A stretch of DNA of 39,246 bases, from NCBI GenBank assembly GCA_020853845.1, contig JADYYD010000273.1:1-39246 (forward strand). The letters are read 5' to 3'. Below, one piece after another: positions 17,215-26,182 of this stretch. Made by a program: the position numbers and the translations under genes. Source of the DNA: Candidatus Melainabacteria bacterium. GTDB taxonomy: Bacteria; Cyanobacteriota; Vampirovibrionia; Obscuribacterales; Obscuribacteraceae. The notes below the pieces were generated by a model. That model did no database searches. It was not told the origin of the DNA and worked only from the letters and a program-made list of their open reading frames with translations. The first letter of the stretch is position 1. The number at the start of each line of letters is the position of its first letter.

Positions 17215-18537
17215 TTACTGGCAATCTCGGTGTGTAAAGCAGCGCGCGTTGTCTCCGGAATATTCCGCGACCGTCTGTCCGCTGCCGATCAATTTGTACT
17301 TGTAGGTGACAATTCCCTCCACACCCACCGGTCCGCGCGGGTGAAGTTTTCCTGTGCTGATGCCGACTTCGGCACCGAAGCCATAACGAAAGCCGTCGGC
17401 AAATCGAGTCGATGCATTGCAATACACGCCGGCTGAATTTACTTCGGCAAAAAATCTATCGAACGTTTTCTCGTCGTCGGTGACAATGCAGTCGGTGTGT
17501 CCCGACCCATAAGTGTTGATATGGTCGATTGCTTCATCGAGCGAGTCTACGACCTTCAAAGAAATCGTTAGATCAGAGTATTCGCTTGCCCAATCGGTAT
17601 CGTCTGCGGTGCCGACATCTTTCAGTTTGAAACTTTCAATTGCCGATTTGTCGACACGCACTTCGACATTTTTTTCTTTCAAGGCGGCGATGACTTGGCT
17701 GAGGAAAACGCCTGCGACTTTGCGGTGCACCAGCAAAGTTTCGATAGCGTTGCAGGCGGCAGGATACTGCACTTTGCTGTCTACTGACAGTTTGAGCGCC
17801 ATATCCAAATCGGCTTTCTCATCGACATAAAGATGGCAAATTCCCTCGGCGTGACCGAGCACAGGTATGCGCGTGTTCTCCTGAATATGCCTGACCAGAT
17901 CATTGGAACCGCGCGGAATGACCAGGTCTACATAATTGTCCAGTTTGAGCAGGTCTGCGACTTCCTCGCGTCCTGTAAGGAGATTGAACGCACCTTTGGG
18001 AAATCCGTTTTTGCTGAGTGCTTTTTCCAGGCAATCGAAAATTATGCGATTAGAATTTTCTGCTTCCTTGCCGCCTTTAATGAGACCGGCGTTTCCGCTC
18101 TTGACCAAAAGAGACATTATTTGCGGAAGCGCGTCCGGTCGTGATTCGAAAATTACAAGAATGACGCCGATCGGACAGATGACTCGATAGAGTTTCAGTC
18201 CATCGTCCAATTCTCTTTTCAAAGTTGTTTTGCCCAACTGGTCGTCCATATGGGCAATCTGGCGAATTCCTTCAATTACAGAGCCGAGTTTTGCCTCATC
18301 GAGATGTAAGCGTTTCAAAAATGAAGCCTGCATCTTGCCTTCGCTGACAAGCGCTTCGGCTCGTTGGCAATCTTTTTTGTTCGCTTCTAAAATCTGTGAC
18401 GCGTTTTTCGCCAGCTCGTCAGCCATTGACAGAAGCGCGGCGGTGCGACTTTCTTTCGCTCCGCTGGCCATTTGCGAGGCGGCAAGACGCGCTTGTCTTG
18501 CTGTTTCCTGCACTTGTGTCAATATCGATCCGGTCAT
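17215..18537 (-). CDS. proA: Glutamate-5-semialdehyde dehydrogenase (gamma-glutamyl phosphate reductase)
   Basis: A 440-residue protein of the aldehyde dehydrogenase superfamily, slightly longer than E. coli ProA. It reduces gamma-glutamyl phosphate to glutamate-5-semialdehyde with NADPH in proline synthesis. The catalytic Cys is C262 in YPAACNAIETLLVH. ICPIGVILVIFESRPDA (about 120-136) and IPRGSNDLVRHI (207-218) are family signatures, as is the C-terminal HPRGPVGVEG. The start ATG at 18537 follows proB by 56 bases, and proC follows by 21 bases, so the three genes appear to be one transcription unit. Confidence 0.97.
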   Translation of the reverse strand: MTGSILTQVQETARQARLAASQMASGAKESRTAALLSMADELAKNASQILEANKKDCQRAEALVSEGKMQASFLKRLHLDEAKLGSVIEGIRQIAHMDDQLGKTTLKRELDDGLKLYRVICPIGVILVIFESRPDALPQIMSLLVKSGNAGLIKGGKEAENSNRIIFDCLEKALSKNGFPKGAFNLLTGREEVADLLKLDNYVDLVIPRGSNDLVRHIQENTRIPVLGHAEGICHLYVDEKADLDMALKLSVDSKVQYPAACNAIETLLVHRKVAGVFLSQVIAALKEKNVEVRVDKSAIESFKLKDVGTADDTDWASEYSDLTISLKVVDSLDEAIDHINTYGSGHTDCIVTDDEKTFDRFFAEVNSAGVYCNASTRFADGFRYGFGAEVGISTGKLHPRGPVGVEGIVTYKYKLIGSGQTVAEYSGDNARCFTHRDCQ

Positions 18538-18593
18538 TTCAAGCCTGTTGTCATCGAGGGCCGCGTCTGTCGCGAACCGTCACGGCAGCGATT

Positions 18594-19763
18594 CTACGCT
18601 GTTTCCAGCAGAGCGATATTATCACGTGTGACTATGGCGTCATAATTTCGCACTTCAATTTTGGCGTCGATGGCATCGGAATGCTGTCCGGATATCTGGC
18701 GGGTTTCGTCACTCGAATAGTTGGCGATACCGCGCGCGAATTCGTGACCGCCGCCGTCCACAATGCCCACGACGTCGCCTCTTTCGAATTGCCCGCGCAC
18801 TTCCACTATCCCTGCCGGAAGGAGGCTGGCCTTGCCGTTTTTCAGCGCCGTCTTGGCGCCGTCGTTTACGACAAGCGCGGCTTTGACCGTAGTTGCAAAG
18901 GCTATCCAGCGTTTTTTGCCGGTCAGTCCGGGCTGAGACAAGAAAAGGGTGCCGATTTCTTCATTGCCAAACAATTTGGGAATGACATCAGGCACTTTGC
19001 CACCGGCAATAATCACGGCGCAGCCTGACTGGGTAGCTGTTTTCGCCGCCTCCAGTTTTGTTTTCATGCCGCCCCTGCCCATTTTGCCCGGTGCAGCCGG
19101 ACCGGATGCCAATTTCTCAATGTCGGGTGTAATCGAAGGCACAAGGGGAATCAGCTTTGCGCTCTCGCCTTTCCTTGGATCATCGGTAAAGAGCCCGTCC
19201 ACATCGGTGAGAATGACTAGCAAGTCCGCATCGACCTTGCTGGCCACAAGAGCGGAAAGCTTGTCGTTATCGCCGAAGTTGACTTTGAGAAACTCGTGAT
19301 CTTTGCCGGATTCTATTTCAGCGGTAGACACAGTGTCGTTTTCATTGATGATGGGCAAAACTCTCAATCGCATCAGCTCGCCGATTGTGCTGCGTAAATT
19401 GAGGTAGCGCGTTCTATTGGAAAAATCTTCTTCGGTAAGAAGTATTTGCGCCGTGACAATATCGAGCGCCTGGAAGGCATCCGAATAGAGAGCCATCAGC
19501 CGCCCCTGCCCCACTGCCGCACATGCCTGTTTCATCGGCAAAAGCTTGGGCTTCTTGTCGAGCTGCAGCTTCTGAACGCCCAGCCCGACGGCGCCCGATG
19601 TGACGAGCAGCACCTCTTTGCCGTCCTTCATCAAGGCGGCAATGCCTTCGATGAAGGAGTAGAACCGGCTCAAAGCGATGCCGCCCTGTTCTTTCATGAG
19701 TACTGCCGTGCCAAGCTTTATGACAATTCGCTTTGCTCCGGCTAAAACCTCTTTGCGGTCCAT
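18594..19763 (-). CDS. proB: Glutamate 5-kinase with PUA domain
   Basis: A 389-residue protein that phosphorylates glutamate with ATP, the first and normally feedback-inhibited step of proline synthesis. The amino-acid kinase domain starts with RIVIKLGTAVL (about 12-22) and includes VTSGAVGLG, PIINENDTVS, FGDNDKLSALVA, LLVILTDVDGLFTDDPR and GRGGMKTKLEAA. The C-terminal PUA domain (about 290-375) contains LLPAGIVEVRGQFERGDVV. The start ATG at 19763 has AAAGG 8 bases upstream. The gene opens the proB-proA-proC operon and is divergent from the zinc-ribbon gene, with 173 bases between the two starts. I could not identify a convincing promoter in that gap. Confidence 0.97.
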   Translation of the reverse strand: MDRKEVLAGAKRIVIKLGTAVLMKEQGGIALSRFYSFIEGIAALMKDGKEVLLVTSGAVGLGVQKLQLDKKPKLLPMKQACAAVGQGRLMALYSDAFQALDIVTAQILLTEEDFSNRTRYLNLRSTIGELMRLRVLPIINENDTVSTAEIESGKDHEFLKVNFGDNDKLSALVASKVDADLLVILTDVDGLFTDDPRKGESAKLIPLVPSITPDIEKLASGPAAPGKMGRGGMKTKLEAAKTATQSGCAVIIAGGKVPDVIPKLFGNEEIGTLFLSQPGLTGKKRWIAFATTVKAALVVNDGAKTALKNGKASLLPAGIVEVRGQFERGDVVGIVDGGGHEFARGIANYSSDETRQISGQHSDAIDAKIEVRNYDAIVTRDNIALLETA

Positions 19764-19936
19764 TTTGCTTGCCTTTCGCGGGTTTGCACGCGGAAAAATC
19801 CTGTCCCAAGCACTGGCTTAACAGAATTACCATTGATTTTAAACTCTTATCCGCTTTCAATTGTGGAGATTTCAATAGGCTGGACGGTTGTGACCGTACA
19901 ACTGCGAATCTCAAAAGCCTTACAGGAGTAGACAAA

Positions 19937-20284
19937 GTGGTCGAACGCGACAGGAACGGCAGATATCCGGCATCCATTCAACTGGGCTCACTGGAAAACC
20001 CCACCGGCGAAAAGGTCAAGAGAATCACACGCGAGCAAGTGCGCTCTTTACGAACTCAAGAGATGCAAAAGATCGGTGTCAAATTCGAATTCAAACAAGT
20101 GGCGGTGCGGTGGTGGAAAGAACTGGTCGCCTTCTTTTCATTCAGTCCAAAAAGTAAGCGGCTGCCCCAGAATTGCGCACTCTACGGGCATACAGTCATC
20201 CGTACACCCGGCGGGTTCGAGCCGCGTTGCCGCTTCTGCAACACTGCCATCGTCGATACGGAGCAATTGCGCTCGAAGGTTTAA
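19937..20284 (+). CDS. Small basic protein with C-terminal zinc-ribbon-like motif
   Basis: A 115-residue protein from a GTG at 19937, selected because AGGAG (19924-19928) lies 8 bases upstream; the frame is open further upstream but that part overlaps the proB promoter region and reads poorly. The N-terminal half is charged and helical. An aromatic segment (RWWKELVAFFSF, about 55-66) could touch a membrane. The C-terminus has a putative metal site: Cys in NCALYGH, the His four residues later, then CRFC (C-x4-H-x12-C-x2-C). I do not recognise the family. It is followed by mltG, 146 bases downstream. Confidence 0.7.
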   Translation: MVERDRNGRYPASIQLGSLENPTGEKVKRITREQVRSLRTQEMQKIGVKFEFKQVAVRWWKELVAFFSFSPKSKRLPQNCALYGHTVIRTPGGFEPRCRFCNTAIVDTEQLRSKV

Positions 20285-20430
20285 GTAAGACTGGCTCGAT
20301 GCGGATCGAATGCGGCTGAGCTGCTTGCCGATGTGCGTCGTCTCGGCGTGATGGCTGGTTGATTTCGTGTTTTTTAGCATCTGATTTACCGGTGGGGCGG
20401 TGTGTCCGATTGACTAACCCACTGTAAAGT

Positions 20431-21813
20431 TTGCCAAACGAAACTACAGTCCAAAGTTCACCAGATCAATTCTGGGGTTTTTCCCTGGATGCGATTTCCT
20501 GGATATACTATTTCTCTATGACCTTTTTGCGCGTGGCGCTCGCTATTCTGCTTGTCTGTTTTCTCTCGGCGGGATTTTTCCTGTACGGGAAGTATCAGTC
20601 GTTGACTGAGCCGCATCAGATGCGCCAACCGGTTGTCTCGATCGCCATTCCGCGGGGCGCCACATTCGAAGATACGCTGGCACTGCTTTCTAGCGCCGAT
20701 GTCATAACTGATATATTGCCGCTCCGAGTTTATTTGAAGGTGACAGGCTCTACGCCGATTGTACAAGCCGGAAATTACAAGTTTACTTCTCCGCTGTCGC
20801 CGCTGGGCGCTATTGATGTGCTGCGCGGTGGTGCGCATTCGGACAAAGTCACTATTCTGGAAGGCTGGAATCGCTTTGATATCGCTAAAGCTATGCGCGC
20901 CGTGCCTGCTCTCAAGTTGAGAACGGACACGGAAGCGTTGCCGCTTTTAAGTGACGTATCGCTGATTTCCGACATCGATCCGCTGGCAAAAAACCTTGAA
21001 GGTTATTTATATCCCGACACTTATTTTATCGTCGAGCAAATGACGCCTAAGGAAGTCGTGAAGGGCATGGTGACTCGTTTTCGCAAGGTCTGGAAAGAAC
21101 ATCTCGCCAAGCTCGCATACGATAGAAAAGTATCAATCCACGAGGTTGTAACGGTCGCGTCGATTATAGAGACTGAAGCGAAACTCGAGTCTGAAAGACC
21201 CAAAGTGGCTTCCGTTATTTACAATCGTCTTTCAAAAGGCATGCCGCTTGGTGTCGACTCGACAATTGTGTACGCCGCAAAAATAGAAGGAAAGTGGCGC
21301 AATGACGGCAAAGTCTATCAATCCGATATCGATCGCCGCTCACCATACAACACTCGCATCTTCAAAGGTTTGCCGCCGGGGCCGGTCGGCTCGCCCGGGC
21401 TTTCTTCGCTGAAAGCAGCGCTCAATCCGGAGCATACGACTTATCTGTATTATGTTCGCAACCCGTATCAGAATAATGGTGCGCACAATTTCTATTCGAG
21501 CGCGGCAGAGTTTGAAAATGGTGTGACCATGCTGCGCAATTGGGAGAAAAAACAAGCATCCGCTCCAGCTCCGGTGCCTGCCCCCGTGCCAACTAGTGTT
21601 GCTGTGCCCGTTTCGCCGCTAAAAACAAGCCCGAGTTATACAGCCAATCCTATGAATGTTCCGGTGAAGTCTCAGGTGAATGCTCAGGTGAAGGCCAAAC
21701 CTGCAAAACAGACAATTGCGCAGAAACAGCCGGCATCGAAGAAAACTGCTAAATCTCAGAAGCGCAGCAGCAGTAGAACGAAGCAAGTTACCAAACGCAA
21801 GCGAAGACATTAA
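20431..21813 (+). CDS. mltG: Endolytic murein transglycosylase MltG (YceG-like)
   Basis: A 460-residue inner-membrane enzyme that cleaves nascent peptidoglycan strands and sets glycan length. One membrane helix (about 31-53) anchors it. A LysM-like subdomain follows, including VSIAIPRGATFEDTLALLSS and LEGWNRFDIAKAM. The catalytic domain holds EVVTVASIIETEA, in which E247 matches the E. coli catalytic Glu (E218). Later signatures are SVIYNRLSKGMPLGVDSTIVY, SPYNTRIFKGLPPGPVGSPG and YYVRNP. A tail of about 80 residues rich in Pro, then Lys and Arg, extends beyond the usual end and may bind anionic polymers. The start is a TTG at 20431 with no clear ribosome site; the ATG at 20518 would shorten the cytoplasmic N-terminus. 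Confidence 0.95.
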   Translation: MPNETTVQSSPDQFWGFSLDAISWIYYFSMTFLRVALAILLVCFLSAGFFLYGKYQSLTEPHQMRQPVVSIAIPRGATFEDTLALLSSADVITDILPLRVYLKVTGSTPIVQAGNYKFTSPLSPLGAIDVLRGGAHSDKVTILEGWNRFDIAKAMRAVPALKLRTDTEALPLLSDVSLISDIDPLAKNLEGYLYPDTYFIVEQMTPKEVVKGMVTRFRKVWKEHLAKLAYDRKVSIHEVVTVASIIETEAKLESERPKVASVIYNRLSKGMPLGVDSTIVYAAKIEGKWRNDGKVYQSDIDRRSPYNTRIFKGLPPGPVGSPGLSSLKAALNPEHTTYLYYVRNPYQNNGAHNFYSSAAEFENGVTMLRNWEKKQASAPAPVPAPVPTSVAVPVSPLKTSPSYTANPMNVPVKSQVNAQVKAKPAKQTIAQKQPASKKTAKSQKRSSSRTKQVTKRKRRH

Positions 21814-21833
21814 CTCATCTACGAGTTCAGACA

Positions 21834-22829
21834 ATGGAAAATGCCGTCAGCGTCAATCAACTCGTAAAGAACTTCGTTTTGAAGAAACGCGAGGGAATGC
21901 GCTGGACATCGAGTGAAACGACTGCTGTCGATGGCATAACTTTGTCGATTGAGAAGGGCCAATCGGTTGCGTTCATCGGCCCGAACGGCGCCGGAAAATC
22001 GACGACTATAAAAATGCTCACTGGAATTTTGCATCCGACATCAGGGGATGCAACTGTTCTTGGATGCATTCCGTGGAAGGAGCGTACGCGCCTGGCGCGC
22101 CGCATTGGAGTGGTTTTCGGGCAGCGCTCGCAATTGTGGTATCACTTGCCGCCGCGCGATACCTTCGAGTTGCTTTCCAAGATCTATGAAATCAAAAGAG
22201 AAGTTTTTCAAACTCGCCGCGATATGTTGATTGAACGTTTTCAACTGGGCGAGTTTCTCGACACGCCGGTGCGTAAGCTTTCTCTGGGGCAAAGAATGCG
22301 CGCGGAGGTGGCTTGCAGTTTATTGCATGGACCTGAGGTGATCTTTCTTGATGAACCTACCATCGGGCTCGATGTAATTGCCCGGCAAGAATTGCGCGAT
22401 CTTATAAGCGAATGGAATCGTGAAAACGGGGTCACTGTTTTTCTCACCAGTCATGATGCCGGCGACATTCAACACGTCGCCAAAAGAGTCATCGTCATAA
22501 ATCACGGCAAGGTAGTGCTTGACGATCGCGTCTCGCGCGTGCGCCGTCAGTACCTGCGCGAAAAAGTTCTCAGCGTCAAGTATGCGGATACGCCACAGTC
22601 TATTGAGCTTATTGGTGTGAAAACATTGATTGAATCAGGTCACGCATTTAAATTTGAAGTCGATACTCTGGCTGTTCCTATCGAACGTGTGATGAACGAA
22701 ATTATGCGCGCCGGATCTGTTGTTGATATAACGATTGAAGATCCGCCGCTCGAGGAAGTGATTGCTCACATTTATTCCACGCCGCCTGAAAGTGATGAAG
22801 AGGAAGGCGAGGAGGAAACGGACGTGTAG
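21834..22829 (+). CDS. ABC-2 type transporter ATP-binding protein
   Basis: A 331-residue ABC ATPase. Walker A is GPNGAGKST (49-57), the Q-loop Gln is Q97, the signature is LSLGQ (149-153), Walker B is VIFLDEP with catalytic E174, and the switch His is H207 in TSHD. A C-terminal extension of about 100 residues follows the ATPase core and ends in an acidic run. This form, together with two different six-helix permeases directly downstream, matches the uncharacterised transporter trio known as COG4586, COG4587 and COG3694. Such systems are thought to export small molecules; the substrate is unknown. The ATG start is 20 bases after mltG, so it may be cotranscribed. Confidence 0.95.
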   Translation: MENAVSVNQLVKNFVLKKREGMRWTSSETTAVDGITLSIEKGQSVAFIGPNGAGKSTTIKMLTGILHPTSGDATVLGCIPWKERTRLARRIGVVFGQRSQLWYHLPPRDTFELLSKIYEIKREVFQTRRDMLIERFQLGEFLDTPVRKLSLGQRMRAEVACSLLHGPEVIFLDEPTIGLDVIARQELRDLISEWNRENGVTVFLTSHDAGDIQHVAKRVIVINHGKVVLDDRVSRVRRQYLREKVLSVKYADTPQSIELIGVKTLIESGHAFKFEVDTLAVPIERVMNEIMRAGSVVDITIEDPPLEEVIAHIYSTPPESDEEEGEEETDV

Positions 22830-22846
22830 TCGCGCCGGAAAAAAAG

Positions 22847-23635
22847 ATGAGCAAGTATTTTTACATCGCATTGACCAGCATCCGATCGAAACTTGCCTAT
22901 GTGGGCGAGATCGGCAGCAAGACCATCTTTCTTTTCGTAATTCTCTACATTTTTCTGTGCCTGTGGAAAGTGACCTACACAGAGACAAATCAGAATGCCC
23001 TGGGTGGCTTGACTTTGAATCAAATGCTCTGGTATCTGGTCGTCACAGAATCGATGATTCTCTCTTTGCCGCCGATTGCCACTGTTGTCGATCAAGACGT
23101 GCGAACGGGCTCGCTTGCCACTCAGCTTGTCCGCCCTCTTTCCTACCCGCTCAGTGTTTTCGCCAACACAACCGGGGAGCGCTGTCTTTCTTTCGCCATC
23201 AATTTCTTCGCCGGTTCTCTCATCGCCTGCCTTTTCGTTGGCATGCCGGACTTGCAGTTGCATAACATTCCTATGTTTTTACTCCTGCTTCCGCTCTCTT
23301 TTGCGCTCGACTTTTCTATCTATTTCTTGATCGGACTGTCGGCGTTCTGGCTGGAAGATACCACCGGCATTACTTTGATTTATTCGCGCCTGACCATGAT
23401 CCTGGGCGGTATGCTGATTCCGCTCGAGCTGTTTCCGGATAGTTGGCAGCAAATTCTCAGGGTGCTGCCTTTCTCGGCAATAGTTTATGGACCGGCGCGA
23501 ACATTCGTCACCGGCGACTTCCATCTCTTTTTCTATCTCATTGCTCAGCAGTTAGTCGCGATTTTCATATTTGCCTTCCTGATTCATGTCGTCTATACAA
23601 CTGCGCTCAAGCGCGTTTTTTCGCATGGAGGCTGA
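22847..23635 (+). CDS. ABC-2 type transporter permease (COG4587-like)
   Basis: A 262-residue integral membrane protein with about six hydrophobic helices. Between helices two and three it has the segment VVDQDVRTGSLATQLVRPLSYPL, typical of ABC-2 permeases; QDVRTGSLATQLVRPL is the most conserved part. The ATG start at 22847 is 17 bases after the ATPase gene stop, with GGAAAA upstream. Its stop TGA lies directly before the next permease. It should form a heterodimeric pore with that protein, driven by the ATPase upstream. Confidence 0.92.
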   Translation: MSKYFYIALTSIRSKLAYVGEIGSKTIFLFVILYIFLCLWKVTYTETNQNALGGLTLNQMLWYLVVTESMILSLPPIATVVDQDVRTGSLATQLVRPLSYPLSVFANTTGERCLSFAINFFAGSLIACLFVGMPDLQLHNIPMFLLLLPLSFALDFSIYFLIGLSAFWLEDTTGITLIYSRLTMILGGMLIPLELFPDSWQQILRVLPFSAIVYGPARTFVTGDFHLFFYLIAQQLVAIFIFAFLIHVVYTTALKRVFSHGG

Positions 23636-23638
23636 GTG

Positions 23639-24433
23639 ATGAACATGCTTTCGTCATATTTGAAATTAGCCGCCGCCTATACATCAATCAATTTCAAATC
23701 ATTGCTTGCTTATCGCGGTGCTTTCATCTCGCAAATGGTGGCAATGTTTATCAACGACTCAGTCTGGATAGCGTTCTGGTGTCTTTTCTTCACGCGCTTC
23801 CCGGTCGTCAAAGGCTGGGGCGTCAACGACGTCATTACGCTGTGGGCCATTGCTGCTTCCGGATTCGGATTGGCACATGTGTTTATGGGCAACGCCCTGG
23901 CACTGCCGGGAATTATCATGCGAGGAGAGCTAGATTCGTGGCTGCTCTATCCTCGTGCGGTTCTGCCGCATTTGTTGCTGGGCAAGAGCAGCGCTTCGGC
24001 TTGGGGCGATGCGCTTTTCGGAGTAGTCGTCTATTTGCTGTTCGTAAAACCGGACCTGCCTCACTTCATTTTGTTCTTGCTGCTTATCTGCTCTGTTGCC
24101 GTTCTCTTTATCGGTTTCAGCGTTTTTACAGGAAGTCTGGCGTTCTTTTTCGGCAGCGCTGAGTCTGTGTCCGTGCAATTGCGTTTTGCACTGATAACGT
24201 TCAGCACATATCCTTCGCCGATTTTTCAGGGTTTCGTCAAGGTCCTGCTCTTCACTCTGATACCGGCGATGTTTGTCAGTCACCTGCCGGTAAGCGCTTT
24301 GAGAAACATGTCGTTGGTCGATGCAGCTTATTCGTTCGCCGGTGCAATAGGAGTGCTAGCCATGGGCGTCGCCACATTTTATTTTGGACTGCGCCGTTAT
24401 GAGTCCGGCAATCTCATGGAAATGCGCGGCTAA
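23639..24433 (+). CDS. ABC-2 type transporter permease (COG3694-like)
   Basis: A 264-residue integral membrane protein with about six helices. The ATG at 23639 is preferred over the GTG three bases before it, because GGAG at 23627-23630 is then 8 bases upstream. An N-terminal amphipathic part (LKLAAAYTSINFKSLLAYRG) precedes the first helix, and the cytoplasmic loop MRGELDSWLLYPRAVLPHLLL marks the family. It ends YESGNLMEMRG, close to the ending common in this family. It is the third member of the ABC trio, and transcription probably ends before the FHA gene. Confidence 0.92.
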   Translation: MNMLSSYLKLAAAYTSINFKSLLAYRGAFISQMVAMFINDSVWIAFWCLFFTRFPVVKGWGVNDVITLWAIAASGFGLAHVFMGNALALPGIIMRGELDSWLLYPRAVLPHLLLGKSSASAWGDALFGVVVYLLFVKPDLPHFILFLLLICSVAVLFIGFSVFTGSLAFFFGSAESVSVQLRFALITFSTYPSPIFQGFVKVLLFTLIPAMFVSHLPVSALRNMSLVDAAYSFAGAIGVLAMGVATFYFGLRRYESGNLMEMRG

Positions 24434-24477
24434 ATGTTTCACTGACTTCTTTGTTGTAATATAGACGCCCGTCAAGC

Positions 24478-25875
24478 ATGAGGGTGTTTCTTGGCATGAC
24501 CGCTGAGATTCCAACTTTAAACGATCAAAATTCCGAGGTGCGATTCGACTTGAAGAAAGGCGAATCTGTTTTGCTTGGAAGATCTCCGATCAGAAAAGCG
24601 GATAATCAGGTTGTCATTCAAGACATCACAGTGTCGAATCAGCACGTGGAAATTTTTGCGCATCCTGAAGGAATTAGCGCCAAAGATCTGAAGAGCACCA
24701 ACGGTACAGCGATTGATGGAGAATGGCTGCGGGCAGGCATCTCCTGTCCTGTTCGCAATGGCAGTTTGCTGCTTCTGGGTAAAAAAGGAACTGCGTTTTT
24801 GCAGATCTTCTTTGAGTCGAATGGTGATGGCGCGCAATCGGTCACTGTGCTCAGAACATCGCCGAAAATTGATGAAGAAACCGAGAGCATTGGCGACGAC
24901 TCTGATGTAGCTCAGTGGTTGGAAAAGTGCCGCGACAACGACAAAGCTATTTGTCCGATTTGCAAAAAAACATACGATGAGAAGAAGGTGCTGATCTGCC
25001 CCATCGATGGTGGTTATCTTGGACGCCGGGAAGAGCCGACGGATGGACCTGTCGCAGCCAAACATTACAAGCTGTGCAACTGGGTCGGCACCGGCTCTTT
25101 GACTGAAGTTTATAAGGTCGAACATGTGCGTCTGGGCAGACCATACGCGCTCAAAGTTTTTCACTCCGGCGTGCACCGTGAGACCGAAACAGCTCACATC
25201 ATTCAGTCGTGCAAACAGTGGGCTCACCTGCAACACGCATCAATCGCATCGATTGTGGAATGGGGATGGTTGACCAAAAGCGAACTGTTTTTGGTGACCG
25301 AATTTTTTCAAACGCCATCTCTCGAGCAGATGGTGAAGACCGATGGGCCGCTCTCAGTCAAGGAACTCGTGAAGGTGTTCGTGCCTGTTTGCAATGCCTT
25401 AAAGTATGCGCACTCTCGCGGTGTTTTTCACAGCAATTTGAAACTTAGCAAAATCTACGTATCGAATTTGAAGGCGCACCCGGTCGTGAAGATTACCGAC
25501 TTTGGATTGACCGACAAATTAGTGCGCAATCTTGGTTGGATAAAAGCCACGCTGCGCACGCGGGACAAAACGGGCAACCCGCTCACAACCAGCCCCGAAT
25601 ACTGGCAAGGTGAAGAGCGCACGGCAGTATCAGACATCTATGTTGTCGGTTGCGCGATGTATCATGCGCTTACTGGTGTGCCTGTTTTCGAATCGAAACG
25701 CACGATGGAAACGATTGCCGCTCATATTTATAAAGCACCACCACCGATACCGGAAAAGCTTGCCATACCGCAAGAAGTAAAAGAAATCGTCGAGCGATGT
25801 TTGAAGAAACAGCCGGAAGATCGCTATCAATCGATTGATGAGCTTAAAGCCGCTCTTGAAGCCGCTGCTGGGTAG
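24478..25875 (+). CDS. FHA - zinc ribbon - pseudokinase protein
   Basis: A 465-residue soluble protein (start ATG 24478; ATG 24496 is possible). The FHA domain (about 20-115) keeps G34-R35, S53, H56 and the STNGT block (73-77), so it should bind phosphothreonine. A short CPxC...CPxDG ribbon follows (C159, C162, C174). The protein-kinase fold spans about 195-460. It keeps part of the Gly loop (VGTGSLTEVY), the VAIK-type K226 and DFG (341-343), but the HRD triad is H318-S319-N320 and the metal-binding Asn is K325. The catalytic Asp is therefore Asn, and phosphotransfer is doubtful. SPE and a SDIYVVGC motif persist. Domain order resembles FHA-linked Hanks kinases. It is the second kinase-like protein here lacking the catalytic Asp. 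Confidence 0.93.
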   Translation: MRVFLGMTAEIPTLNDQNSEVRFDLKKGESVLLGRSPIRKADNQVVIQDITVSNQHVEIFAHPEGISAKDLKSTNGTAIDGEWLRAGISCPVRNGSLLLLGKKGTAFLQIFFESNGDGAQSVTVLRTSPKIDEETESIGDDSDVAQWLEKCRDNDKAICPICKKTYDEKKVLICPIDGGYLGRREEPTDGPVAAKHYKLCNWVGTGSLTEVYKVEHVRLGRPYALKVFHSGVHRETETAHIIQSCKQWAHLQHASIASIVEWGWLTKSELFLVTEFFQTPSLEQMVKTDGPLSVKELVKVFVPVCNALKYAHSRGVFHSNLKLSKIYVSNLKAHPVVKITDFGLTDKLVRNLGWIKATLRTRDKTGNPLTTSPEYWQGEERTAVSDIYVVGCAMYHALTGVPVFESKRTMETIAAHIYKAPPPIPEKLAIPQEVKEIVERCLKKQPEDRYQSIDELKAALEAAAG

Positions 25876-26121
25876 TTAAGAGTTGGTATCAACCATGTTG
25901 TAAGAGTAGGTCATTGGCTTTAGATCTCGATTATCGAATGTCACGAACAACGTGTATTTCCCTGTTTTTTTTTGCAGCGACACTGGAAGCCAAACGCTTT
26001 TTCCAGTATGCCTTTCCAGTCTTACAGGGCTGTAACTTGCGTCTTATTTTCCAGAAAAGACTTGTTGACCTGCAGAGTCAAGCGCGCTGGTGATCACCGA
26101 TTGCCAGAACCCAGCGGTGTT
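25876..26121 (-). pseudogene. Decayed ORF remnant with one in-frame stop
   Basis: On the minus strand one frame runs from about 26121 to a TAA at 25876-25878, broken only by a TAA at 26044-26046. The downstream 55 codons read like a real beta-rich protein end (GKYTLFVTFDNRDLKPMTYSY). The upstream 25 codons (including SALDSAGQQVF) also look protein-like. No start with a ribosome site remains. This accounts for most of the 307-base gap between the FHA gene and the toxin-antitoxin pair. I cannot name the family. A frameshifted or truncated gene end is the simplest reading; chance is possible because the frame is short. Confidence 0.35.
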
Positions 26122-26182
26122 TTAATGGGCATGGTGTAGAATAGAAGCGTGCCAGCTAGTGAGTCCGCCTCCAGGAATGCAT

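Noticed and set aside
19764-19936. Promoters for proB and the divergent zinc-ribbon gene
   Set aside because: Several AT-rich hexamers were tried on both strands but none had a -35 and -10 pair at acceptable spacing.
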